From Pseudomonas fluorescens (GTDB lineage Bacteria; Pseudomonadota; Gammaproteobacteria; Pseudomonadales; Pseudomonadaceae): 64,000 nt of DNA. This document shows positions 1 through 9,024 of the stretch, one piece after another (position 1 is the stretch's first letter; each line of letters begins with the position of its first letter). The DNA lies in the NCBI RefSeq assembly GCF_000802965.1, contig NZ_JSAK01000020.1, forward strand, positions 166,860-230,859, read 5' to 3'. The position numbers and the translations under genes are program-made. Under the pieces are notes generated by a model. The model ran no database searches. It saw only the letters and a list, made by a program, of their open reading frames with translations, and was not told where the DNA came from.

Positions 1-1542
1 CGTTACTTCGAACTGCTGGAGGAGGGCATTGCCCAAGAGCCAGAGGGCATCGGCAGCGAATACGGTTTCAGGAAAGCCAAGGTGGATTACCTGAGCTTTA
101 TCCAGGCGTATGAGGTGTCGCCTGACCCCAAACATGTGCTGAGCGGCAACGACGAGCTCACCGATAAATTCAATGCGCTGCGCAGTGGTTTAATCGCCGA
201 ACACAAGCGCGCACTGGACAACATCAACGACATCGAACGGCGCGCCCGTGAACGCGCGTTGCTGATTGCCGGGTTGCTCGGCCTGGTCGGGTTGGCGGTA
301 TTGATCATCGGTTTCGTCACCGCTCATGCCATCGCCCGGCGCTTTGGGGAGCCCATTGAGGCCTTGGCGCAGGCGGCGGACCATATCGGCCAGGGCAAAT
401 TTGACGTCACGCTGCCGATCTCCTCCGCAGTGGAGTTGAATCAACTGACCCGGCGCTTCGGGATCATGGCCGAGGCTCTGCGGGAACATCAGGCGACCAA
501 TGTCGATGAGCTGCTCGCAGGTCAGCAGCGTCTGCAAGCGGTGCTCGACAGCATCGATGACGGATTGCTGATGATCGATCGCGAAGGTCATCTGGAGCAC
601 CTCAACCCGGTGGCGCAGCGCCAGTTGGGTTGGGACAGCGATCGACTCGGACAAGGACTGGGTTCGGCACTGGAACGTCCGGAGCTCGATGAACAGCTGC
701 AACTGGTGCTGCGTGGCGGCACGCTGGAGCGGGCGCCGGAGGACCTGAGTATCGAAGTCGATGGCGAGTCGCGCTTGTTGACCTATAGCCTGACGCCGGT
801 CAGCCATACCCAGGGCCATATTCTCGGCGCGGTAATGGTGCTGCACGACGTCACTGAACAGCGCGCCTTCGAACGGGTGCGCAGCGAGTTCGTGCTGCGC
901 GCTTCCCATGAACTGCGCACGCCGGTCACTGGCATGCACATGGCGTTCGGCCTGTTCCGCGAGCGCGCGCATTTTCCCCAGGACTCTCGTGAAGCCGATC
1001 TGCTGGACACGGTCAATGAAGAAATGCAGCGCCTGATGCAGTTGATCAACGACCTGCTGAATTTCTCTCGTTATCAGAATGGCCTGCAAAAACTGACGCT
1101 GGCGCCGTGCTCCATTGAGGATTTGCTGGAGCAGGCACAACTACGCTTTACCGACGCAGCAGCAAAGCAGGGTATCGATCTGTTGGTGGAAGCGCAGGGG
1201 CCTTTGCCGCGTTTACAGGCCGATCAACCGCAATTGGATCGGGTGCTCGACAACCTGATAGACAACGCGCTGCGTCACACCTCGCCAGGGGGGCTGATAC
1301 GCTTGCAGGCCCGACGCCATGGCGACCGAGTGATCATCAGCGTCGAGGACAACGGCGAAGGCATCGCCTATGGGCAGCAAGGACGGATTTTCGAGCCGTT
1401 CGTGCAGGTCGGTCGCAAGAAAGGCGGTGCCGGGCTTGGCCTGGCGTTGTGCAAGGAAATCGTGCAATTGCACGGCGGGCGGATGGGCGTCTATTCACGG
1501 CCGGGGCAGGGCACTCAGTTCTACATGGCGTTGACGGTATAG
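1..1542 (+). CDS. kinB: sensor histidine kinase KinB, 5' end outside the window
   Basis: The frame is open from base 1, so the N-terminus (first membrane segment and most of the periplasmic sensor) is missing; 513 residues remain. What is visible: the end of a sensor helix, a membrane segment at about residues 85-110, a HAMP linker, a PAS domain, and a HisKA domain with phospho-acceptor motif SHELRTP (His about 303). An ATPase domain follows with an N-box (DNLIDNALRH), DNGEGI and GAGLGLAL. In Pseudomonas KinB pairs with the response regulator AlgB and controls alginate and virulence genes; algB would lie upstream, outside the window. It converges on the next gene with only 7 bases between stop codons. 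Identity rests on architecture plus synteny with the downstream genes. Confidence 0.85.
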   Translation, partial: RYFELLEEGIAQEPEGIGSEYGFRKAKVDYLSFIQAYEVSPDPKHVLSGNDELTDKFNALRSGLIAEHKRALDNINDIERRARERALLIAGLLGLVGLAVLIIGFVTAHAIARRFGEPIEALAQAADHIGQGKFDVTLPISSAVELNQLTRRFGIMAEALREHQATNVDELLAGQQRLQAVLDSIDDGLLMIDREGHLEHLNPVAQRQLGWDSDRLGQGLGSALERPELDEQLQLVLRGGTLERAPEDLSIEVDGESRLLTYSLTPVSHTQGHILGAVMVLHDVTEQRAFERVRSEFVLRASHELRTPVTGMHMAFGLFRERAHFPQDSREADLLDTVNEEMQRLMQLINDLLNFSRYQNGLQKLTLAPCSIEDLLEQAQLRFTDAAAKQGIDLLVEAQGPLPRLQADQPQLDRVLDNLIDNALRHTSPGGLIRLQARRHGDRVIISVEDNGEGIAYGQQGRIFEPFVQVGRKKGGAGLGLALCKEIVQLHGGRMGVYSRPGQGTQFYMALTV

Positions 1543-1549
1543 CGCACGT

Positions 1550-3163
1550 TTATGCTTCGTCATCCAGGCGTCGCTTGGCCAATCGGCGCCCGCGGGTAAT
1601 CAGTTCGATGAACTGCACCGCGCTCAGCGCATGAGCGAACAACCAGCCCTGACCAAACTTCACGCCTTCACTGCTCAGCAGTGCTGCCTGGGATTCATGT
1701 TCGATGCCCTCGGCAATCACCTTGAGATGCAGTGACTGGGCCATGTGAATGATGTGCGGAGCCACGCCACTGCTCGCCGCGTCGTGGCCCAGGGCGTCGA
1801 TAAAGGCTTTGTCGATTTTCAGGCAATCCACCGGCAGGGTTTGCAAGTAGGCGAGGCTGCAATAGCCGGTGCCAAAGTCATCGATCAATACCTGGTGCCC
1901 CACATCGCGCAAGGCTTGCAGGTTTTCCCGCGCCACCACCACATCGATCAAGCCCCTTTCGGTGACCTCAAAGGCAATTTGCTTCGCCGCGACCCGGTGC
2001 AAGGTCAGCAGGCGCGCCATCACCTGGCCGATGCGCGGCACCATGACATCACACGCCGCCAGGTTGACCGAGATGTACAGCTGCGGATTTGCCCGCAGCA
2101 ATTGACCCAATTGCTCAAGCAGGCGTTGCAGGACGAAGTCGGTCATCTGGCGGATTTGTCCGGTGTTCTCCGCCATCGGAATGAACAGGTCGGGGCTGGT
2201 CAGGGTGCCGTCGGGCCTTCGCCAGCGCAGCAACGCCTCGGCCCCCACGCAGTTACGGCTGTCGAGATCGAAGATCGGTTGATACAACACCTGCAACTCG
2301 CCACGGCGTATGGCGCCTGTCAGTTCGGCATCCAGTGACTGGCGCTGGCGCACCAGCAGAAACACCAGGAAGCCCACGCACGCAGCCAGCACAAGGCTGG
2401 CCGGCAGCAACCACCACCACATCGGCGGAATATGCGCTCCGCTGCGCGGAGTGATGAGCACCAGTTGGTACTCCGGGTTGTCAGTGGGCATGCGGTAAAT
2501 CAAACGTCGATGGGTGACTTGCAACGCATCGCGGCTTTTCGGTGGCCAGGCCTCGGTAGGCGGCCAGGCTTGCGAGACGCCCAGAACCGGAATCGCCCGG
2601 GTGCCGTGATCGAGTACCACCAGCAGGCTGCTTCCCGGTGACAGGTCGACCATATCGGTCAAATGTCCACGCGAAGTCGCCACGCGGAAATTGCCGCGCC
2701 CGAGCATCAGGGCGGCGCGATTTTCATCGGGTTCAGTGGTGGTGTTCAGCCAGTAGCTGTAGGTGGGACCTTTGATGTCCGGTGGGCGCGCCAGCGACAA
2801 CCCTTCCTGGCGGGGACGATTGGAGCAGATTCGCGAGGCGTCCATATAAGCCGCTTCGTAAACAAAGCGGTAATTGAAGCTGACCTGCTGCAAGGTCGCG
2901 ATCATTTCGTCGTCGCAGCCTCGCAGCGGCTGAGCCTCCAGATCATCGAGGCTTTCGCGTAGCTGTCCGAAAAGCTGCTCCAAACGGGCGAGAAAGCGTT
3001 CACCCTGGGCGTTCATTTCCTGGCTTTCGTTCTGCTCGACCTGGTGTATCGCGACGAACAGGCTGCCGGCCAACAGCAGTGATGCGCTCAAGGCAGCAGC
3101 CAGCATCGCCAAAAACCAAGGGCGATAGAACCAACTACGAATCCTTACTCGAGCAGCAGTCAT
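1550..3163 (-). CDS. CSS-motif EAL-domain cyclic-di-GMP phosphodiesterase
   Basis: 537 residues. An N-terminal membrane segment (about residues 15-40) is followed by a periplasmic region with Cys residues in CDDEM and in ICSNRP, fitting the CSS sensor domain. A second membrane segment precedes a cytoplasmic EAL domain. The EAL domain keeps the catalytic signature (EALLRW) and the metal-binding DDFGTGY, so it should hydrolyse cyclic-di-GMP. In characterised CSS-EAL proteins (E. coli PdeC type) a disulfide between the periplasmic cysteines, set by DsbA/DsbB, inhibits the enzyme. The ATG at 3163 (MTAARV) is chosen over an upstream TTG. No partner gene is apparent; the gene upstream on the same strand is the amidase. 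Confidence 0.85.
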   Translation of the reverse strand: MTAARVRIRSWFYRPWFLAMLAAALSASLLLAGSLFVAIHQVEQNESQEMNAQGERFLARLEQLFGQLRESLDDLEAQPLRGCDDEMIATLQQVSFNYRFVYEAAYMDASRICSNRPRQEGLSLARPPDIKGPTYSYWLNTTTEPDENRAALMLGRGNFRVATSRGHLTDMVDLSPGSSLLVVLDHGTRAIPVLGVSQAWPPTEAWPPKSRDALQVTHRRLIYRMPTDNPEYQLVLITPRSGAHIPPMWWWLLPASLVLAACVGFLVFLLVRQRQSLDAELTGAIRRGELQVLYQPIFDLDSRNCVGAEALLRWRRPDGTLTSPDLFIPMAENTGQIRQMTDFVLQRLLEQLGQLLRANPQLYISVNLAACDVMVPRIGQVMARLLTLHRVAAKQIAFEVTERGLIDVVVARENLQALRDVGHQVLIDDFGTGYCSLAYLQTLPVDCLKIDKAFIDALGHDAASSGVAPHIIHMAQSLHLKVIAEGIEHESQAALLSSEGVKFGQGWLFAHALSAVQFIELITRGRRLAKRRLDDEA

Positions 3164-3238
3164 AGGGAATATCCGGCGAATTACCAATGAGTTATAGCTG
3201 CTGGTTGGGAAAACGCCCGAACCGTCGGGCGGCCGTCA

Positions 3239-4018
3239 TTATTTTGTCTGATTCAACACCTGTAACAGTGCTGCAGTTTGAGCGTCCGGCGTGCCGTCGA
3301 AGCGGGAAGGGCGGAAATGCATCTGAAAGGCTGAAATCACATGGCGGGTGGCGACGTCCAGCTCGCCGGTTTGCGGCGTGTCATAACCAAAGCGGGCCAA
3401 CTGCGCCTGAAACCAGCTGATGCTGGGCAGTTGCGCTTCGAACTGTGCCTGTTGTCGTGCAACGGCTTGCTCGTTGGGCCAGATGCCGATGCCCTCCGCC
3501 GCGAGGCGCTTCCAGGGGAACAGCGGCCCCGGGTCCAGTTTGCGCAGCGGTGCGATGTCGCTGTGGCCGATGATGCTGCGCGGGTTGATGGCGTAGCGTG
3601 CGCTGATGTCCTTGAGCAAGAAGATCATGGACTCGACCTGCGCATCGCTGTAGGGATACCAGAGTCGCCCGGTCGGGGTGTCCTTGAAACCGGGATTGAC
3701 GATTTCGATGCCGATGGAGCTGGAATTCAGCCATGTCCGGCCTTGCCATTGGCTTTCACCGGCGTGCCAGGCGCGCAGGTTTTCGTCCATCAACTTGTAG
3801 ATGGTCGCGTTCTTGTCGTCGCCGATCAGGTAATGGCTGCTGACTTCGCCATGGGTCAACAACTGCAATGAGCGCTCAAGCGATGCATTGGTGTAATGCA
3901 TCACCACGAACTGTATGCGGCTGTCGTGATTGGCTGAAACGTGACTGGTGTCGATACGAGGGCCGCTGGCGCAACCGGCCAGCAGCATCAGGGACACGAT
4001 GAGAGCGAAATATTTCAT
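3239..4018 (-). CDS. ampDh2: N-acetylmuramoyl-L-alanine amidase, AmpDh2-like lipoprotein
   Basis: 259 residues with a lipoprotein signal (LMLLAGCAS, Cys about 16), so the mature enzyme is probably anchored in the outer membrane facing the periplasm. The amidase_2/AmpD fold shows the zinc-ligand segments FVVMHYT, AWHAGES and IIGHSDIAP. A C-terminal segment of about 60 residues resembles a peptidoglycan-binding domain (FGYDTPQTGELD). The family cleaves the amide bond between MurNAc and the stem peptide. The gene lies between the EAL gene and the diguanylate cyclase, matching P. aeruginosa PA5485. The start is the ATG just ahead of the signal peptide; its ribosome-binding site is weak. Confidence 0.85.
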   Translation of the reverse strand: MKYFALIVSLMLLAGCASGPRIDTSHVSANHDSRIQFVVMHYTNASLERSLQLLTHGEVSSHYLIGDDKNATIYKLMDENLRAWHAGESQWQGRTWLNSSSIGIEIVNPGFKDTPTGRLWYPYSDAQVESMIFLLKDISARYAINPRSIIGHSDIAPLRKLDPGPLFPWKRLAAEGIGIWPNEQAVARQQAQFEAQLPSISWFQAQLARFGYDTPQTGELDVATRHVISAFQMHFRPSRFDGTPDAQTAALLQVLNQTK

Positions 4019-4121
4019 GGCGGAAGGCAATACACGCAAGACAATAATGCAACAGTGTAACGTACTGCCCCGCGTGCGGAGGCCAATCGCGATGATTTAA
4101 ACAAAATGGAACAATTGCCGA

Positions 4122-6134
4122 TTAACCCAACTCGACCCGGTTCCGTCCGGCATTTTTTGCCCGATATAGCGCGAGATCGGCTCTTTTCAGGGCCAGATCG
4201 CTATGTTCTCCAGCCTTGAATGCTGTCAGCCCCATGGAAACCGTAATCGTCACGCGCTCACCCTTGAAGTGGAAAGGACACGCTTCGATGGCGGCTCGCA
4301 GGCTTTCCAGCAATTTCATCCCTGCCGCCGGCACCGTGGAAGGCATCAACAACACAAACTCCTCACCGCCAAACCGGGCAATGAAATCCGTCCCGCGTAA
4401 ACGCTTGCGCAGAACGGTGGCAATGAGTTTCAGCACTTTGTCGCCTGCCAGGTGACCGTAGTTATCGTTGATATGCTTGAAGTGATCGAGGTCGAGCATC
4501 GCCAGCATCAGCGTGTTGCCGTGTTGTTGCCACTGGCTGATTTCGTGGTCCAGGCGTTCGCTCCAGGCTGCCCGGTTGGGCAGGCCGGTCAGCGGATCAA
4601 TCAAGGCTTTCTGGCGCTGCTCTTCGAGGTGCTCGCGAAAGCCCGAGGCTTCCTGCTCCATGTGCGCCACCCGTTCCGCCAGGCTTTGCAGGCGGGCCGC
4701 CACTTCTTGCTCACGCTCATCGCGCTGCTGGCGGTGTTGATCCATGGTACCAAGCAAGCCTTCGAGGTGGTTTTCCAGCACATGCTTGAGGTCTTCCAGG
4801 TCAGCGGCTTCGTGCATGCTGCTCTGCAAACCATCGACCTGCTCGCGGATCTGTGTGTCCATGGCTTGTGCCGCAGAACGGTTGTCGGCGTGACCGGCGC
4901 TGGCGGCCTGCAGGTTGCTCTGGAACGACTCGAGGCGTTCGTTGAGCCTCTGCAAATAGGCCTCGAACTCGTGCTGGCCGCTGTCCGAGATCGCCAGCAT
5001 CAACGTGGCAAGATCGTCGAGAATCGGCAGAAGCTCGTACCAGTTCAAACCGTTTTTCAGGCGAAGCCGCATCGATTCGGCTTGTGGACGATGGCGCTCG
5101 GGTAGCGTCAGGTCGTCGAGTAAACCCAGCAGTGTTTCTTCGATGTGCTTGGCCACCGAGCTGTAGGACGGCTCGGGCGAGTCCGGCAGGGCGTAAAGTA
5201 CATCGTGCTCGGGTTGTCCCGGATCGAAGGCCGGGGGAATTGGCGAGTCGTCCGAAACGACCGTTGGGATCAGTTCGTCGGGGTTGATGCTTTCAGCCGG
5301 AGTCGCTGGCGTGACTGGCGCGTCCTCGGGTTGATCCTGTATTTCAAGCGTCGGGGCGAATTCTTGCTGCGGTGCTGGAACGGGTGGAGCAAATGCCCCA
5401 GTGACAGGAGGTTCTGGTGCCTCTGGCGATTGCTGCAACGAGTGAGGTTCGACAGCGGCAGGGCGTTCGGCCGCAAGCTCCGCGTGACGCGCATCGGCGG
5501 TGGGTTGAGGATCGACGAGGGCTGTCTCACTAGCCATAAGGCCTTCGGCAGGCTGGGCGATGGTGGGTTGCTCTGCCGGGACGGCGGCAGGAGTTGCCTC
5601 TTCCTCGGCGTCACGGTGCCCGAACAACCGCTGCAACAAGCCTGGTCGACCGGGTTCCGCCGGGCTCTCCAGTTGACTCAGGGCTTTGCCTTGCAACCCG
5701 CTCAGTTCACTGAGCAGCAATGGGATCTCGCGAGCCTGGCTGACGCGGTTATCCAGCTGTTTAGCGAAACTCTTGAGGGGGCGGCTCACTTCCCGAGGCA
5801 GCGGCAATTTTTGCAGCTGCGTGACCAGCGCATTCAGCGCAGCGCTGGTCTGGTTAACGCGGGTTTCACGGCGCTGCTCGGAGTCCAGCACGGCCTTTTC
5901 CAGGCGCGGGAGCAGGGCGGCCAGGCCGGCGTCCATGTCATCGGTGCGCACGACTTCGCGCATTTCCTTCATGCATTGGTCAACCGCGCGGTCAGTGCCT
6001 TCGGCGGCCAGGGTGCTGCGCACCAGCCCGCGGCGTAGCAAGTCGAGCCTGGCATCCCAGCGACGTTCGAGTTTTTCCTGTTGTTCGATGCTTTTGAGGT
6101 ATTTCTCTTTCCAGCGCTGTGTTTCGTCGCTCAT
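4122..6134 (-). CDS. dgcH: diguanylate cyclase with long N-terminal coiled-coil region
   Basis: 670 residues. The first roughly 500 residues are Gln/Glu/Ala-rich, with predicted helical coiled-coil stretches and a Pro/Ala/Glu-rich low-complexity section (about residues 170-330). No membrane helix or signal peptide is seen, so it is probably cytoplasmic. The C-terminal GGDEF domain has an intact active site GGEEF (589-593). It also has an RxxD inhibitory site (RGTD, 580-583) five residues upstream, so product inhibition is expected. It sits at the PA5487 (dgcH) position. Its start codon directly abuts the stop codon of the upstream gene (stop at 6135), so the two are co-transcribed. Confidence 0.85.
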   Translation of the reverse strand: MSDETQRWKEKYLKSIEQQEKLERRWDARLDLLRRGLVRSTLAAEGTDRAVDQCMKEMREVVRTDDMDAGLAALLPRLEKAVLDSEQRRETRVNQTSAALNALVTQLQKLPLPREVSRPLKSFAKQLDNRVSQAREIPLLLSELSGLQGKALSQLESPAEPGRPGLLQRLFGHRDAEEEATPAAVPAEQPTIAQPAEGLMASETALVDPQPTADARHAELAAERPAAVEPHSLQQSPEAPEPPVTGAFAPPVPAPQQEFAPTLEIQDQPEDAPVTPATPAESINPDELIPTVVSDDSPIPPAFDPGQPEHDVLYALPDSPEPSYSSVAKHIEETLLGLLDDLTLPERHRPQAESMRLRLKNGLNWYELLPILDDLATLMLAISDSGQHEFEAYLQRLNERLESFQSNLQAASAGHADNRSAAQAMDTQIREQVDGLQSSMHEAADLEDLKHVLENHLEGLLGTMDQHRQQRDEREQEVAARLQSLAERVAHMEQEASGFREHLEEQRQKALIDPLTGLPNRAAWSERLDHEISQWQQHGNTLMLAMLDLDHFKHINDNYGHLAGDKVLKLIATVLRKRLRGTDFIARFGGEEFVLLMPSTVPAAGMKLLESLRAAIEACPFHFKGERVTITVSMGLTAFKAGEHSDLALKRADLALYRAKNAGRNRVELG

Positions 6135-7010
6135 TCAAGGGATCCGCGAGGGGGCAGGACTCAACGCGGGGAATGCATCAGCCGTGAGCGAACCCGGCAG
6201 ACGAATCTCTACCGCGACCGGCAGGTGATCGGAAATGGGTTGGGCCAGCACCTCGACCTTTTCAAGGGTCAGGCTCGGGCTCAGTAGAATGTGGTCCAGG
6301 CAGCGCTGCGGACGCCAGCTGGGGAATGTCGCTTCCAGTTGCGGGGCCAACAGGCCGAGGTCGCGCAACGGAGAGTTTTGCAGCAGGTCACTGGCATGGG
6401 TGTTCATGTCACCCATCAACACCTGGTGTTTGTAGCCACCGATCAACTCGCGGATGTAGGACAGTTGCAGGCTCCGGGCGCGAGCGCCCAGCGCCAGATG
6501 CATCATCACCACCACCAACGCTTCCGAGCCTTCGCCGAAACGCACCAGAATCGCTCCGCGACCCTTGGGGCCCGGCAGCGGGTGATCTTCAATCGCCCAC
6601 GGGCGCAGGCGGCTGAGCACGCCATTGCTGTGCTGGCCGAGGCGACCGAGATTTCGATTGAGTTGTTGATACCAATAGGGAAAGGCGCCGAGCTGCGCCA
6701 GGTGTTCGACTTGATTGACGTAGCCTGAACGCAGGCTGCCGCCATCGGCCTCCTGCAAGGCGACCAGATCGAAGTCACCCAGCAGACTGCCGATTTTTTG
6801 CAGATTGTCGGCGCGCCCGGTATGCGGCAACAGGTGCTGCCAGCCTCGGGTCAGGTAATGCCGATAACGCTCGGTACTGATGCCGACCTGGATATTGAAA
6901 CTGAGCAAGCGCAGACGGCTGTCTGCGGGCAAGCCCGTGGATTCCAGGTGATGCTCGTTGACCCGCGGATCATGCAGGCCAACGACGCGTTCAGTTCCCC
7001 AGCGGTGCAT
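6135..7010 (-). CDS. endonuclease/exonuclease/phosphatase-fold protein
   Basis: 291 residues of the DNase I-like metal-dependent hydrolase fold. Visible motifs are LLSFNIQVG near residue 35, ALQEADGG, MGDMNTHASD, and the C-terminal SDHLPV with the catalytic Asp-His. No signal peptide is obvious, so a cytoplasmic location is likely. The substrate cannot be told from sequence: family members cut nucleic acids or dephosphorylate inositides and sphingolipids. It is the first gene of a tight pair with the diguanylate cyclase (zero-base spacing) and lies 14 bases downstream of dsbA, so dsbA, this gene and the cyclase may form one transcript. Confidence 0.75.
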   Translation of the reverse strand: MHRWGTERVVGLHDPRVNEHHLESTGLPADSRLRLLSFNIQVGISTERYRHYLTRGWQHLLPHTGRADNLQKIGSLLGDFDLVALQEADGGSLRSGYVNQVEHLAQLGAFPYWYQQLNRNLGRLGQHSNGVLSRLRPWAIEDHPLPGPKGRGAILVRFGEGSEALVVVMMHLALGARARSLQLSYIRELIGGYKHQVLMGDMNTHASDLLQNSPLRDLGLLAPQLEATFPSWRPQRCLDHILLSPSLTLEKVEVLAQPISDHLPVAVEIRLPGSLTADAFPALSPAPSRIP

Positions 7011-7024
7011 GGCAGGCGTCTCGT

Positions 7025-7666
7025 TTAGTTGGCAGCAGCCTTGTTAGCCGCTCGCTCTTGAGCAACCAGTTTATCGGCCAGTTGCAGGGCTTGTTCGGCA
7101 CCGCCGGCAGAGCCGATGTCAAAACGGTACTTACCGTTGACGATCATGGTGGGTACGCCGGTGATTTCATATTTCTTGGCCAGTTCTTTGGCCTTGTTGA
7201 TCTGACCCTTGATGGCGAAGGAGTCGAAAGTGGCCAGGAACTTGTCTTTGTCTACGCCTTGGGTAGCCAGGAAGTCCGCCATGTCATTCTTGTCGGTCAA
7301 CTTCTTGTGTTCTTTCTGAATGGCCTCGAAAACCGCAGCGTGAACCTTGTGCTCAACGCCCATGGCTTCGAGGGTCAGGAACATTTGGCCGTGTGCGTCC
7401 CAAGGACCGCCGAACATGGCAGGGATGCGAACGAAGTTGACGTCGGAAGGCAGTTTTTCGACCCATGGATTGATCACAGGCTCGAATGCATAACAGTGTG
7501 GGCAGCCATACCAGAACAACTCCACCACTTCGATCTTGCCAGGTACGGCAACCTGAACCGGGTTGCTCAATTCGACATAAGGGGCGGCTGGGGCTTCGGC
7601 GGCCTGGGCAGTCATGCCGAACAGGCTGGCAGCGACAAGTGCGGCGCTGATGATCAGATTACGCAT
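7025..7666 (-). CDS. dsbA: periplasmic thiol:disulfide interchange protein DsbA
   Basis: 213 residues with a signal peptide (about 1-22, ending AQAAEA). The thioredoxin fold carries the active site CPHC (Cys55, Cys58) and the cis-Pro loop TGVPTM. It oxidises cysteine pairs in exported proteins and is reoxidised by DsbB. Length and motif are typical of Pseudomonas DsbA. The start ATG has a good upstream AGGAG. Likely clients in this window include the CSS-EAL protein and the secreted cytochromes before haem attachment. The position between cytochrome c4 and the endonuclease-like gene matches P. aeruginosa PA5489. Confidence 0.95.
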   Translation of the reverse strand: MRNLIISAALVAASLFGMTAQAAEAPAAPYVELSNPVQVAVPGKIEVVELFWYGCPHCYAFEPVINPWVEKLPSDVNFVRIPAMFGGPWDAHGQMFLTLEAMGVEHKVHAAVFEAIQKEHKKLTDKNDMADFLATQGVDKDKFLATFDSFAIKGQINKAKELAKKYEITGVPTMIVNGKYRFDIGSAGGAEQALQLADKLVAQERAANKAAAN

Positions 7667-7760
7667 GCTTTACTCCTGGACAAATTTTATCGCCTCGCGC
7701 GACCTGTTTTCAGACAGGCCGGGGCGGGCTTGAGTTCTGTAGTGTAACGGCAGCGGCCAC

Positions 7761-7790
7761 AAAAAAGGGCGGCCAAAGCCACCCTTTTTA
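7761..7790 (-). terminator. terminator downstream of cytochrome c4 gene
   Basis: GC stem (GGGTGGC read on the minus strand, paired with GCCGCCC) with a short loop, flanked by A runs on one side and T runs on the other. On the minus strand it follows the c4 stop codon by about 75 bases and precedes dsbA. It could separate the cytochrome transcript from dsbA. Confidence 0.6.
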
Positions 7791-7866
7791 TACTTGCTGC
7801 GACGGATTAATCGAGCGTTAACGTTGCAGGAGATGTATGCCCTGATCAACGCCCGATTCGCCGGTC

Positions 7867-8496
7867 TTAGTGCAGGCCCTGAATGTAGCTGGACACTGCG
7901 GCGATGTCTTCGTCGCTCAGCTTTTTGGCAATGCTTTGCATTGGCTTGGTATCGCCGTCGTTGTTGCGCCCACCTTCTTCCTTGCGGAAATCGGTGAGTT
8001 GCTTGGCGACGTATTGAGCGTGTTGGCCACCCAGGTGCGGGAAGCCGGCAGCCGCGTTGCCTGCGCCGTTTGGCGAGTGGCAACCGGTGCAGGATGGCAA
8101 GCCCTTGGCCAGGTCACCGCCGCGGAACAGTGCTTCACCGCGAGCCACGACTTTCGGGTCGGCGGCGCCGACGCTGCCTTTCTGGCTGGCGAAGTAGGCG
8201 GCGATGTCCGCGAGATCCTGGTCGCTCAGGTTGGTCAGCAGGCCGGTCATTTCCAGAACGGTGCGCTTGCCCGACTTGATGTCGTGCAGCTGCTTGGTCA
8301 GGTAACGTTCACCTTGCCCCGCCAGTTTTGGAAAGTTTGGCGCCATGCTGTTGCCATCCGGGCCATGGCAGGCACCACATACGGCGGCTTTTGCCTGGCC
8401 TGCGGCGGCGTCACCAGGTTTTACTGGCTCACCTGCAGCATGGGCAATGCCGGAGATTCCCACGGTCAACAGCAGACTCACGATCAATTTGTTCAT
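7867..8496 (-). CDS. cc4: dihaem cytochrome c4
   Basis: 209 residues with a signal peptide (residues 1-20, ending AHA) and two similar cytochrome c domains. Haem-binding motifs are CGACH (Cys40-His44) and CTGCH (Cys136-His140). Met ligands probably lie in LEMTG and TKPMQS. The protein is periplasmic and carries electrons from the bc1 complex to terminal oxidases; c4 is an established donor to cbb3 oxidases in Pseudomonas-type bacteria. It lies directly downstream of the c5-type cytochrome on the same strand (46-base gap), so both are probably co-transcribed. Confidence 0.93.
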   Translation of the reverse strand: MNKLIVSLLLTVGISGIAHAAGEPVKPGDAAAGQAKAAVCGACHGPDGNSMAPNFPKLAGQGERYLTKQLHDIKSGKRTVLEMTGLLTNLSDQDLADIAAYFASQKGSVGAADPKVVARGEALFRGGDLAKGLPSCTGCHSPNGAGNAAAGFPHLGGQHAQYVAKQLTDFRKEEGGRNNDGDTKPMQSIAKKLSDEDIAAVSSYIQGLH

Positions 8497-8542
8497 CAGC
8501 TAATCCAACTACGGCTAAGGGTTAAAGAGTTATGGACCGGGA

Positions 8543-8833
8543 TCACTCGCTCATCCAGTGGATGATGGCCTGGTAATCCTCGGCACTGCAGTCCATGCAC
8601 AAACCACGCGGCGGCATCGCCTTGAAACCCTGGGTCACGTGTTGCACCAGCGTCTCCATACCTTTCGCCAACCTCGGCGTCCAAGCTTCCTGATCGCCCT
8701 TGCGGGGCGCCATGGGTAGTTGGCCGGAATGACAGGCACCACAAACACGGTTGTACACAGCTTCCGGATCCTGTGTAGCCTGAGCGCTGTAAAGCGGCAT
8801 CAAGACACCGGCAGCTAGCAGCCATTTCGTCAT
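8543..8833 (-). CDS. cytochrome c5-type monohaem protein
   Basis: 96 residues with a signal peptide (about 1-19) and one haem motif CGACH (Cys31-His35). The segment MPPRGLCMDC supplies the Met ligand and the extra Cys-x-x-Cys pair diagnostic of the cytochrome c5 family, where it forms a disulfide. It is a periplasmic electron carrier. It precedes cytochrome c4 in the same direction and is divergent from engB. Position matches PA5491. Confidence 0.88.
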   Translation of the reverse strand: MTKWLLAAGVLMPLYSAQATQDPEAVYNRVCGACHSGQLPMAPRKGDQEAWTPRLAKGMETLVQHVTQGFKAMPPRGLCMDCSAEDYQAIIHWMSE

Positions 8834-9024
8834 AAAACGACCTTTTCAGGGTTGAGAGCGTGTTGCGTTCTAATGCGCAATCAAGGTCTGTCGCTCTCGT
8901 GAACTTCATCCTTCGCTGGGACAAAGCGCACACAAAATCTGCGGCATTATATACTGGCGTCACTGAAACGGAAGCGACACTGCTTGCCGCGCCCATTCCC
9001 GGCGCCTCCCACATCGGAAATCCC

